NCBI GenBank assembly: GCA_934167885.1
Contig: CAKPMB010000006.1
Span: 3,266 to 67,265 of the forward strand
Direction: 5' to 3'
DNA length: 64,000 bases
Source: an uncultured Bacilli bacterium
Lineage (GTDB): Bacteria; Bacillota_I; Bacilli_A; RF39; UBA660
Numbering within the stretch: the stretch's first letter is position 1; each line of letters begins with the position of its first letter. The notes under the pieces were generated by a model, which made no database searches, was not told the origin of the DNA, and worked only from the letters and a program-made list of their open reading frames with translations. The position numbers were made by a program, and so were the translations under genes. Shown piece by piece: positions 1-9,011 of the stretch.

Positions 1-724
1 ACCCTGTTAATAAACCACTAAACATATTGCCTAAACTTAAAACATTATTTAAATATAATTCAGTTATAATAACACTACTAGCACAATTAGGTATTAAACC
101 AACCAAGCTTGACAAAAAATATGATAGAACACCACCTTTTGATACAAAAGCCATTATTTTATCATTACCAATATAATTAATTAATAAGCTTAATAAAAGA
201 TTGGCCATAAAAATATATAAAGTGATATTCAAAGCATGTTTTAAAGCACCCTTGAAAATACTATCATGACAGTGACAATGATTAGTTTCACACATATCAT
301 TAATACTTTCTTTTTTAACTTTAACACTAATGAATTTTTTAGTTATAACATCAATAATATATCCAAAAATAATGCCTATTAAAGCTTTAAACAAAACTAA
401 TTTAACAGATTTTAAGATACTAACATTCCCTGCTAATAACAAAGGTAGCATTTCATCACTAGTTGATAAATAAACAGCAATCAATGTTCCCAAAGTTATT
501 ACTCTACTGGAAAATAAATTCGTCGCTAAAACACTAAAACCACATTGAGGAATCACTCCTAAAAGACCACCTAATAATGGACCATATGTTTGTTTTTTTA
601 AAATCTTTTCTTGTTTTTCTTTAGAAAACTTATTTTCAATATACTCAATTATCAAAAATGCCATATACAAAAATGGTAAAATCTTTAAAGTATCAATTAA
701 AACATCTTTTAATAACTCTTTCAT
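1..724 (-). CDS. Putative heavy-metal exporter, ArsP_2-like permease (C-terminus outside window)
   Basis: I translated this minus-strand frame by eye; about 241 residues are visible and the 3' end runs off the left edge. It is a multi-span membrane protein with two related halves, each carrying a polar motif in a membrane segment (VIPQCGFS in the first half, LIPNCASS in the second). A Cys/His-rich loop between the halves contains CETNHCHCHD, a probable metal-binding site. This layout fits the putative 10-TM heavy-metal exporter family (often named arsenic efflux or manganese transporter). Start: ATG preceded by AGGAGGC. A dyad operator and a promoter lie just upstream, suggesting metal-responsive control. 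The substrate cannot be read from sequence. Confidence 0.72.
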   Translation of the reverse strand, partial: MKELLKDVLIDTLKILPFLYMAFLIIEYIENKFSKEKQEKILKKQTYGPLLGGLLGVIPQCGFSVLATNLFSSRVITLGTLIAVYLSTSDEMLPLLLAGNVSILKSVKLVLFKALIGIIFGYIIDVITKKFISVKVKKESINDMCETNHCHCHDSIFKGALKHALNITLYIFMANLLLSLLINYIGNDKIMAFVSKGGVLSYFLSSLVGLIPNCASSVIITELYLNNVLSLGNMFSGLLTG

Positions 725-735
725 ATGCCTCCTAA

Positions 736-752
736 TTGCAAATTATTTGCAA
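736..752. promoter_or_regulatory. Fur-like 7-1-7 palindrome upstream of the metal exporter
   Basis: TTGCAAATTATTTGCAA is a perfect inverted repeat around one central base, the geometry used by Fur/Zur/PerR/Mur repressors. It sits between the predicted -10 and the ribosome binding site of the exporter, where a bound repressor would block transcription. The regulator is not encoded nearby. The metal specificity is inference. Confidence 0.6.
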
Positions 753-757
753 CTAGC

Positions 758-786
758 ATGTTACCACACTTTAAACTTATTAGCAA
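758..786 (-). promoter_or_regulatory. Predicted sigma-A promoter of the metal exporter
   Basis: On the minus strand: TTGCTA, 17-base spacer, TAACAT. The dyad repeat begins just downstream of the -10, so it would cover the transcription start. Confidence 0.5.
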
Positions 787-788
787 GA

Positions 789-1877
789 CTATAAATGATA
801 TATTTTTTTCTGCATTACTGCAACTTTCTTAATATTATCAACAGTTACTTCTTTATTAGCATATTTTTTAAGCAATTCACTTGGAGTATATAAATGTTGA
901 GTTGTAATAAATTCTCTAAATAATTTATATCCTGCAACTTTATCTTTTCTATAAACATTCATTAGATTATCAACAATAATATACGATAGCATATAAACAT
1001 AACTATATATATCTAAACCAAAAAACTTGAAAGCCTTATAATTTTCTTTATCTATGTAATCATTAAAATATTTTTGATCATAATAAAAATCACCATTTAA
1101 ATCAAAAGAAGCGCAATTATCATCCATCATGATACTCATAGTGTTACATAATTGTGAAAACATATAAACATCCGATGTTTCACTAATCTCGCACATCTGT
1201 GTTGCTTCCTTAGTATTCTCTTTTTCACAAAAAAAATCAATAACCATTCTTTCCATAAAGTATGAAGATACCTCTAAAAATAAATTAAACTTGGTAAGTT
1301 TAGCATTAGGACAACTTGTAAATTCATAACAATGACCAAGTTCATGAAAAAGACAGGTTAAACTATAAAAATAATTACCAATGGTTTTAAGAATAATTTT
1401 AGGATTAGTTATATGCGTTAGGCCAAATGCTTCGCCGGCATGTGATAAATTATGTGTTACATAAATATTCTTATTGCACAATAAATCATCCATAATTCTA
1501 TACAAATTAGGATCAAGACTTTTAAAAAGAGACATTACACTATCAATACATTCCGATAAATTAATGCGATCATTTGGAGAATATTTCATCTGAACAAACT
1601 GTTCATCCTTAAACGTCTGTATTAATATATGGGTATAATCATTAATATCGTCTAACGACTCTGAAAACTTAACCATTTCATTATATCGTTCGGCCATCGC
1701 TTTTTGATTATATATATCAATTCCTTCAATCATTAAACTAGAGTATTCTGATTCCTTTATCTTACCCATTTTCTTTAAAAAGTTTAAATAAATATGACAC
1801 TCGGCTATTAATTGCATTTTTTCTTGAGAATTAGGCATTCTCTCTATTCTTTTTATTAAACTATCTAAATTATTCAT
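789..1877 (-). CDS. Putative HExxH zinc metallopeptidase, M3-like
   Basis: 362 residues with no signal peptide or membrane span, so probably cytoplasmic. A zinc-binding HELGH lies at residues 178-182, preceded by a hydrophobic stretch. A Glu at about residue 202 (LEVSSYF context) is spaced like the third zinc ligand of thimet-oligopeptidase/oligoendopeptidase F (M3) enzymes. A GEAFG motif precedes the active site. It is shorter than typical PepF (about 600 residues) and its N-terminal half is not recognisable, so it may be a divergent short M3 relative. It is separated from the exporter and from spoIVB and looks monocistronic. Peptide substrate unknown. Confidence 0.6.
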   Translation of the reverse strand: MNNLDSLIKRIERMPNSQEKMQLIAECHIYLNFLKKMGKIKESEYSSLMIEGIDIYNQKAMAERYNEMVKFSESLDDINDYTHILIQTFKDEQFVQMKYSPNDRINLSECIDSVMSLFKSLDPNLYRIMDDLLCNKNIYVTHNLSHAGEAFGLTHITNPKIILKTIGNYFYSLTCLFHELGHCYEFTSCPNAKLTKFNLFLEVSSYFMERMVIDFFCEKENTKEATQMCEISETSDVYMFSQLCNTMSIMMDDNCASFDLNGDFYYDQKYFNDYIDKENYKAFKFFGLDIYSYVYMLSYIIVDNLMNVYRKDKVAGYKLFREFITTQHLYTPSELLKKYANKEVTVDNIKKVAVMQKKIYHL

Positions 1878-1937
1878 ATAACCTCAACAACTATTTAGTA
1901 TGAAATATTTAACTAGCAAAATCAACCATCTTTACAC

Positions 1938-1967
1938 AAAAAAGGAATAAGTTTTTAACCTTATTCC
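1938..1967 (-). terminator. Intrinsic terminator of the SpoIVB gene
   Basis: Minus-strand RNA: GGAATAAG, 8-base loop, CTTATTCC, then six U. The stem includes the stop codon. Confidence 0.8.
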
Positions 1968-2941
1968 ATATTATCTAGCATCTTTTCAATACTTATTCCA
2001 TATCCATATTCTGGCTTTGAAACAATAGCATGGGTGACAGCTCCTATTATTTTACCATTCTGAATTATAGGACTGCCACTCATTCCTTTAATAATTCCAC
2101 CAGTTTTTGTTAATAGTCGTTTGTCGGTTATTCTAATACGAAAATTTTTGGTATCGTTATCTTTGTCAATAGAGAGGATTTCAATTTCCCATGATGTTTT
2201 TTTATTATCATCCAACACGGTAATTATTTCTGCTTTCCCTAATTTAACTTCATTCATATTGCCTACTTCTATTGCTTCATTTTGATTTATTTTACTATTA
2301 TAATCACCATATATTCCTGTTTTAAAATTATTCTTTATATTACCAAGTTTTTGATCATAAAATATTTTAGCATTTTTCTCACCTGTTTGATTATTCTTAC
2401 TTTTGTTGATACTTGTTACTTTAGATGAATATATTTGACCATTTGCAATAGAAAATTCATAATTATTATCGCTTAAACTTACTTCATGTCCTAAGGCAAC
2501 GTATTTTCCTGACAAAGTTATAAAAGTTATCGTCCCAATTCCCGAAATATTGTCTTTGACAAACATTCCGGTTTTGTATATCCCTTCACTATTGCGTTTT
2601 AAAACTAAATCAATATATTTGAGTTTATTGTTACGCATAACACCCATTTTAATATTTAAATTATCATTGGAAGTATTTACAGTTTCACTTAGAGAATTAA
2701 TATCTGTAATTTTTTTATCGTTTATTGAGACAATACGGTCGCCTATTTCTACCCCTTGTTTATAGGCAATTAGACTACCATCTACTTTATAAAAGCCGAC
2801 TACATAAACACCATCTGTTTGAATATTTATACCAACTGTTTCCCCACTTGGAATTACATATTTTTCATAAGCCATTATATTAAATGGCATTAAAAAAAAT
2901 AAAGATGCTAATAAACATAGTAGTTTTCTTTTAAAATTCAT
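1961..2941 (-). CDS. spoIVB: SpoIVB-family serine peptidase with PDZ domain (S55)
   Basis: In sporulating Firmicutes SpoIVB is secreted from the forespore and cleaves SpoIVFA to release pro-sigma-K processing. Here a hydrophobic N-terminal signal/anchor (residues 5-25) is followed by a PDZ domain (about 45-115) and the S55 peptidase domain. The catalytic triad is visible: His152 (ALGHEV), Asp273 (ITDKR) and Ser288 (GMSGSP), with the Asp-Ser distance of 15 seen in Bacillus SpoIVB. It is 326 residues against about 425 in B. subtilis, shortened mainly before the protease domain. The usual recN and spo0A neighbours are absent. An RBS lies upstream and a strong terminator overlaps the stop. Confidence 0.85.
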   Translation of the reverse strand: MNFKRKLLCLLASLFFLMPFNIMAYEKYVIPSGETVGINIQTDGVYVVGFYKVDGSLIAYKQGVEIGDRIVSINDKKITDINSLSETVNTSNDNLNIKMGVMRNNKLKYIDLVLKRNSEGIYKTGMFVKDNISGIGTITFITLSGKYVALGHEVSLSDNNYEFSIANGQIYSSKVTSINKSKNNQTGEKNAKIFYDQKLGNIKNNFKTGIYGDYNSKINQNEAIEVGNMNEVKLGKAEIITVLDDNKKTSWEIEILSIDKDNDTKNFRIRITDKRLLTKTGGIIKGMSGSPIIQNGKIIGAVTHAIVSKPEYGYGISIEKMLDNME

Positions 2942-3019
2942 AACTTCACTCCTCTTAAAATAAACTACATTATTATTATCTCTATTTTTTTATTTTTAAT
3001 ACATTTTTATTGATTTTTT

Positions 3020-3340
3020 TTAGTCAGCAATTTCTTCATACTTTTTTGATAATTTAATAATCATATCAATTAAAGTCATATTATGACTTATAGACTTGGT
3101 ATAATTATTATTAGACATTTTTTTAACGTCATCAAAAGCTTTTATAACACAGGCATAATCTATTTGAAATAATTCTAAATAATCTAAAATAATATCATTT
3201 ATATAATTAAACCCTTCTTTTTTTAAAAATTTAAATATTTTATCAAAATTTTCTTCTGATAAGGCATTTATATAATTTAGTTCATAATTAGAATAAACTA
3301 GGTCAAGATAAGTTTTATTTAAGTATTTATCTAAAAACAT
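3020..3340 (-). CDS. Hypothetical 106-residue helical protein
   Basis: Its start lies one base after the stop of the upstream HA-repeat helicase (TAATATG), so it is almost certainly cotranscribed and translationally coupled. The product is acidic and predicted all-helical with Leu/Ile-Tyr periodicity (YLDLVY, YINDIILDYLELF). It has no Cys pairs, signal peptide or membrane span. I do not recognise the family. Linkage suggests it works with or regulates the helicase, but there is no direct evidence. Confidence 0.6.
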   Translation of the reverse strand: MFLDKYLNKTYLDLVYSNYELNYINALSEENFDKIFKFLKKEGFNYINDIILDYLELFQIDYACVIKAFDDVKKMSNNNYTKSISHNMTLIDMIIKLSKKYEEIAD

Positions 3341-3341
3341 A

Positions 3342-5912
3342 TTAGAATCTCTCTTTCTTTCTATCTAAATCATATTCTTTTAATAGTTCTTCTAAAGAAA
3401 TGCCATATTTTTCTTGCATAGTCCCACTGCTCATTGAAAATATACTATCTAAAAGGCCATCTTGATTTGTTATTGGAAGATTTGATGATTTCAAAAAGTT
3501 TATTTTTGCTCCTAAAGCTTGATAAGATATGTGTTTTAAAACGACCATATTTTTTTTGCTATCAATGCCATTTTGCTCACAAATTTTTTCTATCTCATCA
3601 GTATTTTCGCGAATATTCCAAACCATACCAATTTTTGTTAATTTATCCTTTTGTTCTTCACTAAGTTTATGATAATTTTTACGATTTCTTCCAATCCATT
3701 GACCTAGGGTGTAACCATTATCATCTTTTTCAAAACCATTTTTAGTTTTAAATCTATCACCAATTAATAAGTTGTGATAATGCTGATAATAAACTAAAGC
3801 AAGCTCATACATTTTTTGCCATTTTTCATCAAAAAGATTTTGCGCAAAACCTATTTTAGCTAACTGTTTTTTTCGATATTCACTTAATTTAGCATAATTT
3901 TGTCGTTGCGTTGAAAGCCACGTTCCAATAGGCTCGCCTGAAGGGGTTTTGGTTTCCGTTTTAATGGAATTAGGCCCGTTTTTCTGATAGTAATCTTTGG
4001 TTAGTTCATACATTTTTTGCCATTTATCTGCCAAAAGATTGGGAACAAAGCCTATTTTTTGCAATCTTTCTTGTTTGGCTTCTGGCATTTTATCATATGT
4101 TTTTCGAAGACGTGATATCCATTGACCAAGCGCGTAACCATTCTCATCATAATCATAACCATTTTTAGTTTTAAATTTTGCAGGTATAAAAAGATTTTGA
4201 TATTTTTCATAATATTTTTGAGCTAATTCATATCTTGTTTGCCATTTATCATCAAGAGGACTAGTAGAAAAAGCGATGGATGCTAACTTCTTTTTTTGAT
4301 CATCCGATAATTTATCATAATATATTCGTTGATAGCTTATCCATCTTCCTAAACCTAAACCATTTTCTGAATAATCGTAACCATTAAAAGTTTTAAAATG
4401 TTGGTGAATTGATAAATCATGATGAACTTCATAATATTTTTGAGCTAATTCATAATAATCATCCCATTCTTTTATTAAATATTTTTTAAGTGAACATAAG
4501 GCTTCATATAAATCTTCATCTTCCATGGAAATATCAAACGATGCATCACTTATCTTGATATTTGTTTTACCACCATTACTCTTGGAATAAATGGCTCTAA
4601 TTTTACTTTGAAGATTATTTTCAAGTTCCTTTATAAAATTAAAATTATTGGCTAAATCTAAAACAATAGGTGCAATTAATTTTTCAATTATTTCTTCTTT
4701 ACTTAAACCTTCCTTAATAGGAATATCACGTGATGCGCACATTTTAAGTAGTTCTTCGCGTGATAATTTAGCTAACTCATCATACATTTCCTTACTATTA
4801 CCACGAACCGCTAACGCTCTTCCCAATTGTTCAAAATATACAATATCAGATGACGTTCCGCGGCCCATAATAACGCCATCAATATTAGGAGCATGCACGC
4901 CTTCATTATACTGATTTACTGCAAACATTATGCGCAATTTATTTTTAGCATCTTTGTTATCTAAAGTTACATCATTATAGAAAGCCTCACGATTTAATGT
5001 GGCATCACTTCCCATTGAACAAATAGATGTATAAAAAACAATATCATCTTCACTTGAAATGTTTTTAAACCATGACATTGCTTGTTTTTTGATTGTTTCA
5101 ATATCATTAGTTCCATCCGTTGATGCTGGAGGACAGAAATAAATATATTTGCCATTGGGTTTTATATATTTTTTTAAAATGCTTGGAATATTCAAAGAAG
5201 TATGCAATCTTTTTTTGATAGATGTTAAAATTTCCGTATATTCACGATATTCATTGGTTGTTGCATTTAATTTTTGAACTTTATCTTCTAACTTTTGGGC
5301 CATATCAAGAAGGTTTATATACCCACTTTTATATATAGGTTTTGGTAAGACACCATCAATCATAGCGTCACATAAGTCATATCTACTAACAATTTTATTA
5401 GAAAATAATTCATTACTATAAGGACTAGCCATATCCTTTTCATAAGCTGTTCCTCTACCTCTTACCGTATAAGCAGTCATACCAAAAATTTTCATTTTAG
5501 GATGGGAATCAATCAAAGCATTAACTTGCGCTCCCCAAATAGGTGCCCCAATATGATGAAATTCATCTATGATTAATAAATCACAGTCAATATTTTTTAT
5601 TTCATCTCTACTCAACGGAACAAAACTTGTATATGTGCGAAATTCCAAATTAGGAAAATCACTTTCTCTATCTAATAAGGGATTGTTAGCAATTATTTTT
5701 TCAATATGTTCAATTATACCAGTAGATGGCACCACAAAAATAATTTTTTTATCTTTATTATCATAGGCTAATTGAAGGGCATTATATGTTTTACCTGTGC
5801 CTGTTGCATGAACAATACCAACAACATCTTCTTTTAAAAAAGCTTGCTTTATCTTCTCATAACTTATTTTGTTATGTTCATATAAGCCTAATTTTGATTC
5901 TTCATTATTCAT
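3342..5912 (-). CDS. DEAD/DEAH-type superfamily 2 helicase with four helicase-associated (HA) repeats
   Basis: Residue numbers count from an upstream ATG at 5927; the preferred start is the sixth codon (MNNEES), because AAGGTGA lies six bases before it. N-terminal SF2 motor: Walker A ATGTGKT (41-47), DEFHH (121-125), MTAYT (about 150), motif VI QLGRAL (368-373). A short SAP-like helical segment (about 385-420) follows. The C-terminal half holds four tandem helicase-associated domains (PF03457 type) at about 488-553, 562-627, 636-694 and 703-768, each with a W..xYELA..YY start, a LGxWIxxxR core and a KLxxIGF end. A 90-residue tail follows. HA domains are thought to bind nucleic acid. It overlaps the upstream small gene and abuts a downstream one. 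Confidence 0.82.
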   Translation of the reverse strand: MNNEESKLGLYEHNKISYEKIKQAFLKEDVVGIVHATGTGKTYNALQLAYDNKDKKIIFVVPSTGIIEHIEKIIANNPLLDRESDFPNLEFRTYTSFVPLSRDEIKNIDCDLLIIDEFHHIGAPIWGAQVNALIDSHPKMKIFGMTAYTVRGRGTAYEKDMASPYSNELFSNKIVSRYDLCDAMIDGVLPKPIYKSGYINLLDMAQKLEDKVQKLNATTNEYREYTEILTSIKKRLHTSLNIPSILKKYIKPNGKYIYFCPPASTDGTNDIETIKKQAMSWFKNISSEDDIVFYTSICSMGSDATLNREAFYNDVTLDNKDAKNKLRIMFAVNQYNEGVHAPNIDGVIMGRGTSSDIVYFEQLGRALAVRGNSKEMYDELAKLSREELLKMCASRDIPIKEGLSKEEIIEKLIAPIVLDLANNFNFIKELENNLQSKIRAIYSKSNGGKTNIKISDASFDISMEDEDLYEALCSLKKYLIKEWDDYYELAQKYYEVHHDLSIHQHFKTFNGYDYSENGLGLGRWISYQRIYYDKLSDDQKKKLASIAFSTSPLDDKWQTRYELAQKYYEKYQNLFIPAKFKTKNGYDYDENGYALGQWISRLRKTYDKMPEAKQERLQKIGFVPNLLADKWQKMYELTKDYYQKNGPNSIKTETKTPSGEPIGTWLSTQRQNYAKLSEYRKKQLAKIGFAQNLFDEKWQKMYELALVYYQHYHNLLIGDRFKTKNGFEKDDNGYTLGQWIGRNRKNYHKLSEEQKDKLTKIGMVWNIRENTDEIEKICEQNGIDSKKNMVVLKHISYQALGAKINFLKSSNLPITNQDGLLDSIFSMSSGTMQEKYGISLEELLKEYDLDRKKERF

Positions 5913-6162
5913 TAACATCACCTTCATATAACATAATATCTACAAAATGCTTTTTCGATATATCCTGTTCAATAATTAAAACCATATCATCTTTTCTTAT
6001 TTCACTATTTATATCATTAGCTTCAACAATAATTTCTTTAAGACCTTCTTCACACATAACTTTAAACCCAAGATTAGTTCTATCCATTTCATCAAGTAAT
6101 AAACCATTTTTATATTGCTCTGGTATAAAAACTTCAATAACTTTACCAATAATCTTTTTCAT
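5905..6162 (-). CDS. Hypothetical 85-residue protein, first gene of the helicase operon
   Basis: The start is placed at the Met of MKKIIGK because TTAGGAG lies five bases upstream; the earlier in-frame ATG would swallow that site. The product is short and predicted beta-rich (KIIGKVIEVFIPEQY, then FKVMCEEGLKEIIVEAND, then DDMVLIIEQD), resembling a small OB/SH3-like barrel, but I cannot assign a family. Its last codons overlap the helicase start, indicating translational coupling. It could be a nucleic-acid-binding or regulatory partner (inference). Confidence 0.55.
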   Translation of the reverse strand: MKKIIGKVIEVFIPEQYKNGLLLDEMDRTNLGFKVMCEEGLKEIIVEANDINSEIRKDDMVLIIEQDISKKHFVDIMLYEGDVNE

Positions 6163-6232
6163 TTTAACTCCTAACATATTATTATTTATTTAATTATAAC
6201 AAATATTTTGTTTAGTTTATATATCTTTATAT

Positions 6233-6258
6233 AAAAAGAAGTCAATTTACTTGACCTC
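6233..6258 (-). terminator. Intrinsic terminator of the AI-2E permease gene
   Basis: Minus-strand RNA: 8-bp stem (GAGGTCAA/TTGACTTC, one G-U), loop GUAAA, then U-run. Overlaps the stop codon. Confidence 0.75.
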
Positions 6259-7392
6259 TATTTTATCAGGCATTATTTTATTCATAAAATGATACTTTTC
6301 ATTTAAGAAAACAATTAATATTTTAATAGCGCCAACAATTGGTGTTGCTAAGATCATACCAATAATTCCAAAGAAGTGTTCAAAAACTAACAAACTCAAC
6401 ACAACCACAACTGGATGGATATCTACAGCCTTGCCAACTACTAATGGATGAATAATATTTCCTTCAACAAATTGCACTAAAACAATCGTAACTAACGTAA
6501 TAATTCCACACATTGGACTAATTGAAAAAGCCACAACTACAACCGGAATACCACCAATATAAGGACCAAAATAGGGAATTATATTGGTTATGCCACAGAA
6601 AATAGCGAAAAGCAAAGGACTACTTACACCAGCAATAACTAAACCTAAGAAAGTTAAGAAAGCAACTAATAATGATGTAAATAAAGTGCCACTAACATAA
6701 CCTCTTGCCATCTCATCCACGTTTTCTAAAAGCTTGCTAGTGTCATCACGATATTTCATTGGTATAAGATTACTTAAGCCATTACTAAATTTTTTAAAAT
6801 CAAGGGATATGTAAAAGCCTATTAAAATACCCAATAATACATTAAAGCCTTCACTTACAAACTTAGTTATTGAATTAATTACACTCGTTAGAGAATCACT
6901 TGAAAGATTATTAGCAAACTCTTCAACTTTAGCAATTAGTTGCGCTTTGATACTTTCAACATCAATTGTTGAATTTTGAAATTTATTAAAGAAACTAGCA
7001 ATAAATTCTTGAGCTTTAGTTAAAAAGCTTGGAACTTGACCAATTAATTCTTTAAGCTGGGCAACAAATTCAGGAACAACCAACCATAATAATAATACTA
7101 ATACCAATACAAATGATAGATATACAATAGTTGTTCCTAAAACACGAGATACTTTTTTCTTTTCTAATTTTTTTATTAATGGTTCAAATAACCATGCAGT
7201 AAGCATACCAATAAATAATGGGAAAATGATACCTAGTATTGTTAAAATTATGTTTAAAATTTGCGTTTTCTCAATTATATAGAATGAAAGCACAATAAGG
7301 CCACCAATAGATACTACTAACCCTAATTTTAATAACACCTTTGCTGTTTGAATTAATTCATTTAAATTTTTAAAGTTCATTTTTTCTTTCAT
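6247..7392 (-). CDS. AI-2E family transporter (PF01594-type membrane protein)
   Basis: 381 residues with the family's pattern of about eight membrane spans: two N-terminal hydrophobic segments, a long amphipathic extracytoplasmic loop (about 95-170), and a C-terminal membrane bundle containing GITNIIPYFGPYIG and QFVEGNIIHPLVVG. These last two are hallmark segments of the family. Members are annotated as AI-2 exporters (TqsA) or Na+/H+ antiporters, so the substrate cannot be fixed from sequence. GAGGT lies seven bases upstream of the chosen ATG. It lies downstream of queA with a 43-base gap and may be the last gene of the ruv-queA operon. Confidence 0.88.
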   Translation of the reverse strand: MKEKMNFKNLNELIQTAKVLLKLGLVVSIGGLIVLSFYIIEKTQILNIILTILGIIFPLFIGMLTAWLFEPLIKKLEKKKVSRVLGTTIVYLSFVLVLVLLLWLVVPEFVAQLKELIGQVPSFLTKAQEFIASFFNKFQNSTIDVESIKAQLIAKVEEFANNLSSDSLTSVINSITKFVSEGFNVLLGILIGFYISLDFKKFSNGLSNLIPMKYRDDTSKLLENVDEMARGYVSGTLFTSLLVAFLTFLGLVIAGVSSPLLFAIFCGITNIIPYFGPYIGGIPVVVVAFSISPMCGIITLVTIVLVQFVEGNIIHPLVVGKAVDIHPVVVVLSLLVFEHFFGIIGMILATPIVGAIKILIVFLNEKYHFMNKIMPDKIEVK

Positions 7393-7435
7393 AACAACCT
7401 CAACTATAATTCCTTATTATTATATATATTTTCTA

Positions 7436-8461
7436 TTATTTTATAAGCATTGCATCGCCAAATGAGAAGAAACGATATTTATTTTCTTGCGCTATCTTGT
7501 AAGCATTCATAATATATTCTTTTTTAGAAAAAGCACTAACTAACATTACAAGAGTTGATTTTGGCAAATGGAAATTAGTAATTAAAGCATCAATAGCCAT
7601 AAACTCATATCCTGGATATATAAAGATATTAGTGTTTCCAGAATCAGCTTCAAATTTACCAAATTTATGATATACTGTCTCCAAAGTTCTTGTTGACGTT
7701 GTGCCAACAGCGACAATTTTTTTATGGTTTTTCTTTATTTCATTTAACTTATTAGCTACTTTCTCACTTATCTCATAATATTCACTATGCATAACATGCT
7801 TACTAACATCTTCTACTTTCATTGGTCTAAAGGTTCCAAGGCCAACATGTAAAGTAACAAATAATACATTCACACCTTTAGCTTTTATTTTATCTAAAAG
7901 TTCTTTCGTAAAATGAAGACCTGCCGTTGGTGCTGCTGCACTACCAATATTTTTAGCATAAACCGTTTGATAACGACTAGCATCGCTTAATTGTTCATGA
8001 ATATATGGAGGAAGCGGCATTGTGCCAAGTTTATCTAATATTTCATATAAAATACCATCATACTGTAATGAAAATTCTCTTATACCTTCATCTAACGCTT
8101 TAATACAAGTAGCCTTAAGCAAACCATTACCAAAAGAAATGACACTACCTTCTTTAATTCTTCTAGCAGGTTTAGTAAGACACTTCCATGTATTACTTTC
8201 AATTTCATTAAGCATTAATATTTCAATAATCGCATTAGTCTCTTCTTTAACGCCAATTAAACGGGCTGGTATAACTTTAGTATCATTTAAAACTAAAGCG
8301 TCCCCCTCGTCTAAATACGAAATAATATCCGTAAATACTTTATGTTCAATTTCACCGGTTTTTCTATCCAAAACCATAAGTTTTGAAGCATCACGCTTTT
8401 CTAATGGCGTTTGTGCAATTAGACTCTCATCTAATTCATAATCAAAATCACTTGTTTTCAT
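7436..8461 (-). CDS. queA: S-adenosylmethionine:tRNA ribosyltransferase-isomerase QueA
   Basis: QueA transfers and rearranges the ribosyl group of SAM onto preQ1 in tRNA to give epoxyqueuosine. The protein starts MKTSDFDYELDESLIAQTP, the family's signature N-terminus, and contains FxDIISYLDEGDALVLNDTKVIPARL, the AAPTAGLHFT segment, THVGLGTF-like TLHVGLGTF, and LITNFHLPKSTL near the end. Length (341 residues from this Met) matches the family. I chose the second ATG because AGGTGA precedes it; an upstream ATG would add six residues. It follows ruvAB, a common arrangement in Firmicutes; tgt is not in the window. Confidence 0.95.
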   Translation of the reverse strand: MKTSDFDYELDESLIAQTPLEKRDASKLMVLDRKTGEIEHKVFTDIISYLDEGDALVLNDTKVIPARLIGVKEETNAIIEILMLNEIESNTWKCLTKPARRIKEGSVISFGNGLLKATCIKALDEGIREFSLQYDGILYEILDKLGTMPLPPYIHEQLSDASRYQTVYAKNIGSAAAPTAGLHFTKELLDKIKAKGVNVLFVTLHVGLGTFRPMKVEDVSKHVMHSEYYEISEKVANKLNEIKKNHKKIVAVGTTSTRTLETVYHKFGKFEADSGNTNIFIYPGYEFMAIDALITNFHLPKSTLVMLVSAFSKKEYIMNAYKIAQENKYRFFSFGDAMLIK

Positions 8462-8488
8462 TTCATCACCTACAATCATATGATTATA

Positions 8489-8986
8489 TCATAATTTTTC
8501 TTTTTGAGAAGACTTTGTTTTAGTTTTATCTTGCATTTTAAGTTCATCCAATAAACTTTCAACACGTAAAATTTCATTCTCATTTCGAAGTATTTCATTT
8601 TCAACACTCTTATCAATATAAGAATCAACCAACATTGAAGATACAAATGCTAAGAAAATAATAATTAAGCAAGATAAATAACCAATAGATCCTATACTTA
8701 AACTTTCATTTAGAGCAAAACTCATAATCATATAAACAATTAAAGAGGTAAATATAAAAGCAAGAGTGCATATTAAAATTCGCTTTCTAAAACTCTTATT
8801 AAAAGCTTTATCTTCTAAATAAGCATTACGTTTATTTAAAGAATTAATATAATCCTTTAACTTAGAAAGTAATCTTTTGCTATCATTCTTATATAAAACG
8901 TCTTTTTTATTATTTAAAACATCATATGTTATTACATATCTATCATTCGCTATCTTTTTAACATCTACAATCTTACCATTTTCCAT
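8489..8986 (-). CDS. Hypothetical two-span membrane protein with flanking helices (165 aa)
   Basis: The N-terminal ~60 residues look cytoplasmic (short beta hairpin, then an amphipathic helix). Two membrane spans follow at about 68-92 and 97-120, then a charged C-terminal coiled coil rich in Glu/Asn/Leu (ENEILRNENEILRVESLL). No enzyme motif and no recognised family. It sits between queA and another two-span protein in the ruvAB operon, with gaps under 30 bases. The helix-2TM-helix layout recalls SLATT-type channel-like proteins, but the similarity is only architectural. Confidence 0.6.
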   Translation of the reverse strand: MENGKIVDVKKIANDRYVITYDVLNNKKDVLYKNDSKRLLSKLKDYINSLNKRNAYLEDKAFNKSFRKRILICTLAFIFTSLIVYMIMSFALNESLSIGSIGYLSCLIIIFLAFVSSMLVDSYIDKSVENEILRNENEILRVESLLDELKMQDKTKTKSSQKEKL

Positions 8987-9011
8987 AATTTAACCCTTCT
9001 TATTTCTTAAT

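Noticed and set aside
5905..6177. Toxin-antitoxin pair with the 106-aa protein
   Set aside because: The genes are separated by a helicase and no toxin motif was found.
5786..6193. Plus-strand 135-codon hydrophobic frame
   Set aside because: It is antisense to the coupled small gene and the helicase start, with Ser/Ile/Phe-rich composition typical of antisense of AT-rich genes.
8022..8441. Plus-strand open frame of 139 codons inside queA
   Set aside because: It is the antisense of a highly conserved gene, lacks an SD and has no motif.
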